A model generated the notes under the pieces. It was given only the letters and a program-made list of their open reading frames with translations, was not told the origin of the DNA and did not search any database. A program made the translations under genes and the position numbers. Below, in pieces: positions 35,076 to 47,162 of a stretch of DNA of 64,000 nt. Numbering within the stretch: position 1 is the stretch's first letter; every line of letters begins with the position of its first letter. Source of the DNA: Vitis vinifera (lineage: Eukaryota > Streptophyta > Magnoliopsida > Vitales > Vitaceae); the NCBI RefSeq assembly GCF_030704535.1, contig NC_081821.1, positions 9,377,001-9,441,000 on the forward strand, read 5' to 3'.

Positions 35076-38000
35076 ATAATCTTTAAAAAGACTTAAATTT
35101 AATTGATGTTGATCAAATAGAAAAATGGATTTCTATATTAATACTATTAACAAAATTTTACTTTTTCACAAATTTGATTGCAATTTTACATGTTAATTAA
35201 AATGGAAATAGAAGTAAGACATCTAAATATTTAGTTTTCATGATTTATTGTGTTTGAATAATTTATTAGAAATGATAATATGAATAAAAAATATTCATTA
35301 TCAAGGGAGTTAAGATTAGCTTGTTGTAATTTTATCATAAAGGTTTAAGCTTATTTTATTTTATTTTTATAATTGTCGTGACTCTTTTAAAGCTATGTAT
35401 CGTATTTATCTGAAAAATCATAGTCGAGTAAGGTAAAATTGGGGTGAATGAGTGTAATTAAAAATTATAAAATAAGGATTGAGAATTAATAACCCAATTT
35501 AAATAGGAAGTAGAGTTTTAAACCTAATTAAATTTGCAAGATATTAAAGATTAACAGAATTCAATGTAAGTCACTTTATAATTTTTTTTAAAAAATATAA
35601 GATAATTGAAACAAAATTGTCAACATACAATATCGACTCATTATCTTAATACTATCAATTCTAAGTCATTTGAAAATGTAAATCAAATGTTTTTGGATTC
35701 AAAAAATTAATTCATTTGAGAACATCAATTTGCTAATCCTATTTATTCCTTAATTCAATAAAACTTATTTGAAATGTCTTCTTATTTATATTTTTATTAA
35801 AAGAAAATTTTGGTGGCAAAAATATTTATTGAATATCTTATTGCTTTAGAACCATCATTTCACCCTTTTGAAAATATTATTTTGATCAATTAAAATATAT
35901 ATATAAAATTTAAGTTTCATTTTATACTTAATAAATATTTATCTAACAATAAACTCATTTCATCATTCATATATTGATATTTTATGATTTAATTATAATA
36001 AATACTAATAGAAAATAAATAAAAAGAAAAATAAAATTTAGGGATAGAATAGTTTAGGATTAACATATAGAATAATAATTGATTTTCTTAAATACATTTT
36101 TAGATAAAATACTTTTACTTTACAGGGTTTGATCAAAACATTATCAAATATATCTTGCGATTGTAATTAAGATCCTAATTGAAAATTTTAAATAAATAAA
36201 AAAGTGGAACTTACATAATCAAATGTTACTTTCATATTTTAATGATTCATATTATAATATTAAAAAATATTTTTTACAAATAAATTTTAAAAGTTTGGTT
36301 ATGATATCGAATGTAATTTTTTAATATTTATTGAAAAGATTGAATACTTTTTTTTTTATATCATTTTTTTATCATTATATCTTTTTTTATTTGTTTGTAT
36401 TCTTATTGAATAGTTTAAATCTTATTACACATTCAATAGATAGAAAATATTATTTGATTATTACCATTATAGTACCTTAGCATTTTTGAGCCGACATCAA
36501 CTCGCTTTAGTATCTTTTTATATCTTGATTTGATTTATTGGTAATTAATGTCATTAAGGACTTAATTTTTTTTACCTTAATTTATCCGATACCTGAATCA
36601 AAGAGTTGGTAGATATACGAAACCCTAGCATTCTCCGATGGCAACGGTTATTAGAGCCAATGATTTCTGGGTCATTTAACTGACAACGACAGTGACAATG
36701 ACCAAATGTCAGAGACCACAAAGTCACGTGAACCCTTTGCATTCATGTCTGAATCCTACGTTACCAAACACAACTGCCACTCATGTACACACAACTGCCA
36801 AACATTAAAGTTTTCAATTTTTATAAAATACTAAATATATAATAATAAAATAATTCTTTTACCTCATTAAATAAAAAAAGAAAAAAAAGAAAAAAAGACA
36901 TTCGAGTCGTGGGTGTTATTTCCCATTTTGGAAATTTAAAATTTAAAATTAAAAAATTAAAAATAAAATTGGGGTGATCGATGTTTAGGGCACCTAAGTG
37001 GTGGAAGGTTGTACAGAGCAAAGAAGCAAGGAAATAAAACGTGCCCAATATCATTCACCTACCAAGCGCGAAGGGCTTTTAATTTTCTCCTCCGACATGA
37101 AAGCACTTTACCTTTTAAGACTTTTTCAGGAGAGGAATCTTACCTTTATTTTGCGAACATGCGGTATCACAAATTTAACTTATACAAACTATGGGCTATC
37201 TCATCTTCTGACAACCATGTGGAATGTAAAAATTATTGTACTCCATGAAAAGCTCCACCTTTTGCGGCTCTTAAAAAAAAATTCTTGTAAGGGTTTGATT
37301 GTGATATCAAATTGATATACTTTGAGACACAATCAATCAACAAAGTCTTACAATTTTTTTTTTGAGAGGTTAGTAATACATTGAATTTTCACCTAGAATG
37401 TTTTTGGAACATTTTTTGGTTTTTATTTGGATCCACGTGTTGCCTATTGATCGCTTGGGATTATAATTGTTTATAATAAAATAATATTATTTGAAATTTT
37501 GTTATTGCGTCATCAAGAACACAGTCATATAACTGTGTTATTGTGAAAATGACTATATGGTTGTATTATCAAGAACATAACCATTATAAGATTAACTTGT
37601 GTTGGTATTGTAAGACAGTTACCCTTTGGCTAATTATGGTGCCCACTTCGGTATTAGATCACAAAAACAATTGATCAAATGTTATATATATTGATAATTG
37701 ATTAATTAGGTTTTACTGTGTTTGCATTTAAGTATTTTTGTTTTTTTTTTTGTATTATATCTCCATTCTATTTTTTATTTTTTATTTTTATCTTGATCTT
37801 ATTATTTGTATCAAATCATTTTTTTGGTACATTGATTTTATTATTTGTATTTTTATTTATTAACCAAGATTTGATTATGCATGTTCGATAACTAGAATTA
37901 CATGTTAAGTAGATGCCATTTCGATACTCTAAAATTTAGAGAAAATTTAAAAAATTTCTAGATAATTTGATTGAATTAATAAAATGGGAGATCTGATTGA

Positions 38001-38907
38001 TGAGAGTGAATAAAATTGAATGAAATAATCATGTAAAGAAGAAAAAGAAGTTTTCATTGGCATAATAGAGTAAAAATAGGCTTCAAATACATTGAATAGC
38101 AAAAGTCGGATGAAAATAATACACATACAGTAAAAAAAAAAAAAAAAAAGGGAAAATAAAAGTAAAAAAATAAAGATTGAAAATAATAATAATAAAAATA
38201 AAAAGATGGCCCATGAGACCATTTATGGCAAATGAAGTAGGTTAAGAAAGTACCCAAAATACAAAAGAGGATAGTAGAATTGTTTTTTTACCACCGGTAA
38301 ATGTTTCTTTTATATCCGACAACCCACATTTAATACTGTTTTTTTTTTAATTTAATTTCAAATAGAACTTAATTTTGGCATAATTCTAAATATAACTTAA
38401 AATTAAATAGTACTTAATAGTGTTAATTAATATGTTACTGATAATATTAATATTTATTTATTTTATTCAATAAAAAATTAAGAAAGTAATAAGTCAACAA
38501 AAAAATTAAAAAAACACGAACACCATCTTATATTTATTTCATTTTTCAACTTATTTTTTCCTTGTGAATTATAATTTTTAATCTATTTCCTTTATGGATG
38601 AGGAGTAGTGTGAATTTAATTCACCATCTTTTTCTAGGAAATTGAATTTTATAGATGAGTGGGCCCATGGTCCAAAAGTCCACAAGAATTTAAAGTTTCA
38701 TATTTTAAACTTTTGAAATGTGTAACACATAAAATGGTCCTATTTTGGATAGAGCCTCTATCCATGCCCACCACCTTTTGATCCACGCATTCCATGCTCA
38801 AACCCTTCTGTTGAACGAACAATTAATATAAAATATAAGGATATTATTATTGTCTAAATAAAGAAAAATAATAAAAGATAAAGTCGAAATTAGTGGAGTG
38901 AGGAACA

Positions 38908-38912
<5 letters not shown>

Positions 38913-38947
<35 letters not shown>
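38913..38947. repeat. TA microsatellite
   Basis: About seventeen TA units. Confidence 0.9.
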
Positions 38948-38949
<2 letters not shown>

Positions 38950-39039
38950 AATAAAAGCACAATCACAAGATTCACTACTTTGAACAAATTTATAACATGG
39001 CTTGAAAGCAAGAACTGTTCACATCATAAAGTTTAGAGA

Positions 39040-39250
39040 AGCCCGAACTATCGTTTTTCTCCCCACTTGGCCTCTTTGAGGCCCGGGCATAAGCACTCTA
39101 CCTGGCATCCTTCCCCTTCTTTGCCAAGAGTGACGAATTCAGTCTAGGCTGAGCTCAATCTTCCCTGCCTGCAAGAAAAGTAGTGGTTGTGCAAGAGAGT
39201 GCCTCGATGCGCCGCCAGCTAATCGTAGACCTCCATAGAACTGATCCGTT
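39040..39250. other. GC-richer patch of unknown origin
   Basis: Sequence such as GGCCTCTTTGAGGCCCGGGC and GATGCGCCGCCAGCTAATCG stands out from AT-rich flanks. No long frame and no tRNA or 5S match that I can recognise. It may be part of a small LTR or TRIM element. Confidence 0.35.
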
Positions 39251-40589
39251 CATTACCCACTCAATATTTAGTGACTTGATAAAAGAATTGAATTTAATGG
39301 TGTGCTTAAAGTAAAAAATAATTTTAAGTGATAGATAAAAATAATTAACTTATTCTTAAGTTCACATCTTTATTTTATCTTTTTATCTTCATTTATCTTA
39401 ATAATCTTCACTATCTTCTTTACTATTCTATGGCCTACATTGTTATTGAACCTTCTTTGCCCTAATTATAATTTATGAGGATATAAATATGTTTTTGATA
39501 ATTTAGAATAATTTTAAAATTAATTTTATCTGACAATCTTAATACTTAAAGTAAGAATAAAGTAATAAGTTTTAAGTTAACAACTTAAGTATAATTTAAA
39601 CCTTATACTAAAGGTGTCAGTAGCTTCTTCTTCTTATTATTTTTTATAATCAAGTCCAAATAATTTATTTATTTTTAATTGAGAATTGAACAAATAAGCT
39701 CGTTTCTCATCATAATAATATTAATATAAACTATAGAAATTTGGGAATTACATTCACAATCCTAATATCTAGAGGTCATATTAACCATGTTAGTAGATTT
39801 TTAAAAATTTTATTATGTGATTAACTATGTTATCAACTGTTATATCATGTTGATTGTTTAAATAAGCTTGTTTTATATGGATTATTTAGAACTCATTTAG
39901 CAGTGATTATAATTAAAGAATTTTTTAATTTATTGTGCTTTTGTTAGCAGTATTTTTTTTATATACAAAAAATGTATTTATTAATTAAAAGCATTTTAAA
40001 AGAGAATTCCTTGGTATTTAATTCAAAAATTATAATAATTATATTATTAACTCATTTAATTATACCATGACATTTATGCAAATAAACTTAATTCTCGAAA
40101 CTTCATTGTATGATAGCAAATTTTTAGAAGGGTTAATCAATAATTAATTGAGTTTGATGATTGAGAGTTTTGATTTGACATTAACTTGTTAGCACCTTGG
40201 AGTGGGCCTCATGGAGGATATCTTTTTTTAAGGACAAGAAGATTAATGAACTGGATTTCATCATAAAAATTGTGTGACCCAATAATATTTTTAGAAGCCT
40301 TTGGGCCAGACCCACTAGGTGGATAGAGTAGGCCCATTGTCCAAAACCCTCACCACTACCCCAACAAAGAAAAAGAGTAAAAAGTAAATAAAAGAAAGAT
40401 AATTCAAGGCAGCTGGATTGGTTATAAATCTTAATCATATATATAAATTTATAATGCAGTAATTTTTTATATAAATATTTTTGAAAATTTTAAGATAAAT
40501 TATAGATTGCTTCTTAAAAATTATATAAATTTATTCATGATAAGATCATTTAGGTCATGTTTGGTTGTACTTTCATTTCAAAAACTTTT

Positions 40590-40880
40590 AACTTAAGGGC
40601 GTATTTGGTCATGCTTTTTGAAATTTCAAAAACTATTTTTTATTTTTGAATTTAAAAATAATTTTTTAAAAACAAGTTTTAGAAAACATGGTTAGATGAA
40701 CTCATATTTTTCTTTTGTTTTAAAAAATCGATAAAAACAACTCTTACTTGTTCTCTAAAAATTATTCTTTATTTTATTTTGTTTTTAAAAAATGACAACC
40801 AAACAATATTAGAAATTTTTAAAAACATTTTTTTGTTTTTCAAAACAAAAAACTATTTTTAGATTACACAGTCAAATAGA
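40590..40880. mobile_element. probable MITE
   Basis: The left end (GTATTTGGTCATGCTTTTTG) and the reversed right end (AATCTATTTGACTGTGTAAT) are loosely inverted around an interior full of TTTTTAAAA blocks. The termini are imperfect and no target duplication is certain. Confidence 0.4.
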
Positions 40881-41395
40881 TTCTAATTTTGAAAATAACA
40901 TTAGCTAACTTGTATTTTTTTTATTACAATTTGATGGGAAATATTTAGAATAATAGAGGTCAAGGATTTTTTTTTTCATTTTATGCAAAAAATAATATTT
41001 TACAAAGAGGAATAAACATAAAATAAAATATATAAAAATCATTTTAAAATATATATATTTCCAAACTTTCATTTTCACAAAGGGGATAAAAGCAGAGGAA
41101 AATTTCCATCCATATAGAAGAGCTAAAACTATTTGTATAGAAATTTTTGGGTTAAAATTTTCAATTGAATTACTAAAACAACCTTGACTGGTAAGCCCAA
41201 ATGACCAAAACACCCACACTTCTCACTCCACATTGGCCAACTACCATTTCCATTTCCCTTGGCCCCAAAGCCCCCAACCTTCTTCTTGGTTTCCCGTGAG
41301 TTTCTCAAAACCACCACCCTCCAACGCTCTCTCTCCTATGGTTTTGCTATCTTTCCACCACAACCATCCTCCACCCTCCTTACCGCCATGGACGA

Positions 41396-43414
41396 ATTGA
41401 CTACAAAAGGAAGGAATTGACTACAAAGAGACTTTTTTTCCTGTATCTAAGAAAGATTCTCTTTGAATCATTATGACATTAGTTGCACATTTTGACTTAG
41501 AGTTGCAACAAATGGATGTGAAAACGACATTTCTCAATGGAAATTTAGAGAAGAGGTTTACATGAAGCAACCAGAAGGATTTTCCTCTAGTGGTGGTGAG
41601 CATTTGGTATGCAAGCTTAAGAAATCCATATATGGATTGAAACAAGCATCACGTTAGTGGTATTTGAAGTTTCATGATGTTATCTCTTCATTTGGTTTCG
41701 TGGAGAACATTATGGATCAATGTATATATCAGAAAGTCAGTGGGAGTAAGATTTGTTTCCTTGTTTTGTATGTGGATGACATTTTACTTGCAACCAATGA
41801 TAAGGCTTTGCTACATGAGGTGAAACAGTTTCTATCTAAAAACTTTGACATGAAGGATATGGGTGATGCAACTTATGTCATTGACATTGAGATACATAGA
41901 GACAGATTTTGAGGCCTTTTAGGCTTATCTCAAGAGACCTATATCAACAAGGTTTTAGAGAGATTTCAGATGAAAGATTGTTCACCAAGTATAACTCCCA
42001 TTGTGAAGGGCGATAGGTTCAATTTGGACCAGTGCCCGAAGAATGATATTGAGTAGGAACAAATGAAGAACATTCCTTATGCTTTTGTTGTTGGAAGCTT
42101 GATGTATGCTCAAGTCTGCACAAGACCTGACATTGCATTTGCTGTTGGGATGTTAGGAAGATATCAGAGTAATCCAGGTATAGACCATTGGAAAGCTGCA
42201 AAGAAGGTGATGAAGTACCTTCAGGGGACCAAAGACTACATGCTTATGTATAGACGAATTAATAATTTGGAAGTGACTGACTACTCTAATTCAAACTACG
42301 CTGGCTGCATTGATTCGCAAAAATCAACTTTAGGATATGTCTTTATGCTAGCTGGTGGAACTGTTTCTTGGAGAAGCTCAAAGCAAACTTTGACTGCAAC
42401 TTCCACTATGGAGGCTGAGTTCGTGTCTTATTTTGAGGCTACCTCGCATGGTGTATGGTTAAAGAGTTTCATTTCTAGGTTTCGAATTATGGATTCAATT
42501 TCTATGCCATTGAAGACATATTGTGACAATTCAGCTGTAGTTTTTATGGCTAAGAACAACAAAAGTAGCAGTCAAAACAAGCACATCGACATCAAGTATT
42601 TAGCCATAAGAGTACGTGTTAAAGAGAAAATTGTGGTTATTGAACACGTTAGCACTGAATTGATGATTGTTGATCCTTTGACTAAAGGCATGCCACCGTT
42701 GAAATTTAAGAATTATGTAGATAGATTGGGACTTGGTTCCTTTGTGTGATTTTCATTGTAAGAGCGAATGTTATTTTCAGTGAAACTCTATTTGTGATGT
42801 TTTTCTCACATTTGATTTTCTTTGTGTACACTTTTATTCATTTATTGAGAAATATCATTAATGTTTGGACCTAGAATAAACATAGGGTTTATTCATTAAG
42901 CTATATGGGCTAGTGTTTAAGAGACATGATGCATTGTGATACATGGAAGATAATACTTGATTTTAGAGCACCTATCGTCATGATTCATGTGTTTTGTTTC
43001 TTGCTATGATGAATGATGGAATATATGGGCCAAGTGGGAGAATGTTTGGATTTTATTTCTCCTGGATCTTCGGTAATAAACCGAATACGTGATTCGGAAT
43101 GTGGTACACATCATTCCATCAATTTAGGAACGAGGATTCATACTCGGAACCACGTTCGCATCACTACCCCATGTTTTGTGCACGCTCCAAGCAGACTCGG
43201 TGATGGAGAGTCTTTAAAAAGAGGCAGAACACTATCAGTTTTTTAAAATACCATCTAAGTGGAAGTTGAGAAAGGTTTAGAAGCACTTGAAACTTGAAAA
43301 TTGAAAAACATGTTTTAACATGTAGAATGACATTGGCGGGGAGGTGCGTTTTTGATATGTGATTTAATTGCTATTTAATGATTGTTATAGCATGTTTAGA
43401 TTATTTTTGTCCAT
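41396..43414 (+). mobile_element. 5'-truncated Ty1/copia fragment inside CNGC exon 1
   Basis: The insert starts within reverse transcriptase (GIDYKETF...PVS) and runs through QQMDVKTTFLNG, YGLKQASR, the YVDD box (codons 41769-41780), CTRPDIAFAVGML and the RNase H part (SNYAGCIDSQKSTLGY; ADPLTKG-like VDPLTKGMP) to a stop at 42749. In-frame stops (after KQASR, after HRDRF and before EQMKN) and a frameshift near 41550 show decay. AAGTGGGAGAA at about 43030-43042 looks like the polypurine tract, and an LTR would begin TGTTTGG at 43043. No left LTR, gag or integrase is present. Confidence 0.88.
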
Positions 43415-44946
43415 CACAACAACATCCGCCTCTTCTTCTTCCGCCAAAAGTCTTGGTGGACCCAAGTCCTCGACCCCGGCGGCCACCTCGTCACTCAATG
43501 GAACCACATTTTCCTCATCTCCTGATTGCTAGCTCTCTTTTTGGACCCTCTCTATTTCTATCTTCCTGTGATCGCCGGTCTGGCCTGTATGCGGATCAAC
43601 CTGGGTTTGGGGATTGTCGTCACGTTTTTTCGGACGACGGCTGATATGTTATACTTGATCCAAATGATCACGAAGTTTCGGGTGGCTTTTGTGGTTCCCA
43701 GCTCTCTAGTTTTTGGGAGGGGTGAGCTTGTGATGGATATGCAGCAGATTGCGCTGCGGTACTTGGAAGTCTTGACTTTATAATTGATTTCGCTGCAACA
43801 CTGCCTCTCCCCCCAGGTGAGCCTTGTTTCTGTGACATACCAAACGAGAATTTTCATGATTCAGTTCTTTGTTATATTTTCTGGAAATTGGAACCAGATT
43901 AAGGTTGTACTGTTTTTTTTTTCTTTTCGAGTAGACTTCATGATGATTGATAAATAATCAAATTTCTAAGAACTATTCATGAGTCTTATAAAAATTCTAA
44001 GAACTATAAAAAAAAATTCAAGCGTCGATCGTTATAATCGAAATTATACTTTGCTTTAGTATTTCTCAAATTATTTCCAAAATCCTTGTTGAATTCTGTG
44101 TTGAATTCTGTGTTGTGATTGATAAATAAAATTTTTAAGTTACATCCATCCTCACTCCCACTCCCTCTTCCAACCCTACTTTTTGTTTCTAAAACTCAAC
44201 CTTTGATCTTACTCAATCCTGGAGTTTTTGTGACTTATATTTGTTATTTTGCACTCTTGTAAAAAATTTTGATCAATAATTTTTCTAAGTAAATACTTGA
44301 TTGGAAATATTGGTCATTTCCTTTCAGATCCATTGCTAATTTAATTTGCATATAATATTTTTCAATGAAACATTGTTGAGATGCCTTTTCTTCTTATGCT
44401 CAGATTATTTCCAATCATTTTGTGACATGCAGCTCATATGAACATAGTGTGGTCACCAGTACTTTCACTAGTGAAATGCATTGGGGGGCTAGTAACATTT
44501 TTTTATTTTTCTCTCAAGGATAGTACTGTTAAATTATTTTGTCCCGAAGTTCTTGAGAGCAGAGCCTCTTGTTCCATATCAACTTTGAGGGGAGCAATAA
44601 AGGAACAAGAAAGTTTTTTGTTATCGTTTATATCATATTTATGTACTTATGTTAGCTTCAGAATGGCCTTCATGCTAGACTATGTATTTTACTTTGCAAC
44701 ATAGTTCGATTTATGAGAATCAAATCAATTAGCTTAATTTGCAAGGAATATTTTAATATTTTTGTAAATTGCTTAAAATGAACCCTCTGAGCTTTGTAAG
44801 CTTGCATTCTACTAGCTGTAATCAGAATATTTCAAAAAAAAATTCTTGTTCGATGTACCATGACATGTGTATGACACATTGGTGCAACTCTAGAATTTGA
44901 GCATGGTTTGTTGAGATTGAGAAACAATTTTCTTGTCTAACACTGT

Positions 44947-45866
44947 CAAGGAAGAAAATATCGTGTATCGAAGGGTTTCGACACGATATTTCATGGAGAA
45001 ATATTGGTCCGGTGATTTTTCGGGATTAATATCGAGAAATCGGCGATTTCTTGCAATATATCGGTGATTTTGGTGATAAATCAAAGATTTTTCCTAATAT
45101 ATCGCATAGTCAACGCGGGTCAACGAAAGTCAAACCCGCTACAGTGCTGTCAACGCGCTACAGTGATGCTACAGTGTCCTCCCATTTGTTGCTGCCGAGA
45201 GGATTTGAACCTACCACCTGGGCTAACTTGCCCTTTGATATATAACATGCAATAAATTTATATATACTTAAACTCATTATATAAAGAAAATATAAGAAAA
45301 TTTTAAAGAGCAAATTAATTATAATTATTTTATAATTAAATGCAAAGTATTTTAATTAATTACCAAAAATATAAAAATTATATAATTTTCTTCATAGTGT
45401 TTTTAATATCATTAATAATTAATTAAATATTAAAAAATTATATATATATATCATAATTTATTTTATATTGTTTAATACAATTGAATTAAATGGATCATAT
45501 TTTAATACTAATATATATTTTAAAATTAAACATATTATAATCAAATATCATAATATTAGGTGTAATTTAATAATAAATGTACACTTATAAAATTCATATT
45601 TTTATCGATGCATACGATATTATTATCAAATATGATAAATCATGTTATACATATATCAAAATTTTCAATAAAATAACTTTAAAATGTCTATTATACTTCT
45701 AATTATATTATTATGAGGGTTTTCTTATATTTTCATGAGTTTTTAGCAATTTTAAGCTTACCGATATTTTTTTCCAAAATATCCGTCGATATATCTCCGA
45801 TATATCCGATATATCCGTAAAATCGAAGTACCGATATATCTGTGATTACCGATATTTTCATCCTTG
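44947..45866. mobile_element. 920-bp non-autonomous TIR transposon in CNGC pseudogene intron
   Basis: The ends CAAGGAAGAAAATATCG and, reversed, CAAGGATGAAAATATCG form a 17-bp terminal inverted repeat with one mismatch. Flanks AACACTGT (44939-44946) and AACATTGT (45867-45874) look like an 8-bp target duplication with one mismatch. The paralogous intron at about 58665-58690 lacks the insert. The right half has repeated CGATATATC/GATATATCCG motifs, mirrored near the left end. No transposase is seen. hAT or Mutator class is undecided. Confidence 0.82.
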
Positions 45867-46505
45867 AACATTGTGACTCTGATAACGATTTTTGTATCAT
45901 TATTATTAGTACTACTATTACTTCTCTTATTATTATTAATAATATCTAATTTTTATTTATGTATATTATTTTGACAAAATTTTGTTTGAAGATCTATCTA
46001 CAAAACATGGGAATTAGACTTGAAGAATGGAGAGTAAGAAGAGATATAGAGGAGTGGATGAGGCATCGTCAACTGCCTCTAGATTTGCAAGAGCACGTTC
46101 GCTGTTTTGTTCAATATAAATGGATTGCCACAAGAAGAGTAGATGAAGAAGCCATTTTGTGCGCCTTACCTTTGGACATTTGACGTGAAATTCAAAGGCA
46201 TCTTTGTCTGGCCCTTGTCCATTGTGTAAGTCTTTTTTATGGCATTTCATTCTGTGATCAACATCTTTCCAGGACTCACATGATTTAGACCAAGGAAACA
46301 TGGTAATTAGTCATGCCGTTTATTTAGTTTAACTAAAAGATAGTCTAGATGTCAGACAAACATAAGCAAACTTTCTAAGTATTAAACCATAAAGAATGAA
46401 AAACTTTCTATAAGTTATTTCTATTATTGAAATCTCAGAGAAGCATCTAATAATGCAATTTTGAAACCATTTCAAGGGAAAATGAATTCTTTTCAACAAC
46501 ATATT

Positions 46506-47162
46506 TGTTGATGCGAGGTCAACTGGAGTCAAATCCTTCCTTCGCTATGCTACTGAGAGCTTCTGCCCAGCAAATGGAATCTGGGCAAGCTTCCTCCCTG
46601 CACAAAGGATGTCTGGACAGGTTGTCCGGGCACGTCCCTCCGAAGCTTAAGTCAGGCTTAATTGGATTGGAATCCTTTTGAGAGGGGAGTAAAAATGGGA
46701 AAGCCCTTGTGTCGTGTACTTGGGTTCTGCTTTAGGAGGGTTTTTATAGTGCTTAGGAGGGAGTCACTATTGTGCTGAGTTGACACTTTGACTTTTGCTG
46801 TCATGATGGCAGTCTAGTAAATGACAAGGCAATCATCACAGTTTGAGCGGTTGGCAGGCGTCGTCATAGGTGTGTGATGATGCCACTGCTCGTCATTTCA
46901 ACCTGCTGGAGGTATGGGGCAATGTGTGACAGTCCACTGACATGGACGTAAGGATTGGAGAAGATCCCATCAGTCATTCCTATGTCAGGTGGAAATAATT
47001 ATATGTAGCAAAGAGGGTTCAGAGGCTGGGTGAAGGATGTTGCCCGTTCAGGTGAGGGTGCATACATGGTCCAAATAGGAAGGTCCGGGACTTACGGCCT
47101 CTATCCGGGCAGAATTGAGGATATGCGACACGTGGTCTGACACGTGGAGGAGAGCCCCCACA
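46506..47162 (-). mobile_element. solo LTR (gypsy-type) with ATATT target duplication
   Basis: On the minus strand it begins TGTGGGGGCTCTCC and ends CCTCGCATCAACA. It is 657 bp and flanked by ATATT at 46501-46505 and 47163-47167. The part at about 46595-46655 is the reverse complement of the LTR segment at about 720-790 (GTCCGGACATCC... and AAGCTTCGGAGG). The matching site in the intact copy (about 59298) is unoccupied: ACAACATATTTGTATGC. Confidence 0.9.

Larger units (their letters stand above)
32317..41144. other. long AT-rich intergenic region
   Basis: No gene recognised in about 8.8 kb. It holds a 21-bp tandem pair, a 240-bp tandem array, a TA microsatellite, a GC-richer patch at 39.05-39.25 kb and a probable MITE near 40.6-40.9 kb (listed separately). 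Open frames here are short and AT-driven. Confidence 0.55.

Noticed and set aside
37519..37540. Perfect small palindrome (AACACAGT...ACTGTGTT)
   Set aside because: A 22-bp inverted repeat is expected now and then in AT-rich DNA; no gene or regulatory context.
45051..45255. Short frames inside the 920-bp TIR element
   Set aside because: No transposase motifs; two overlapping frames, expected by chance.
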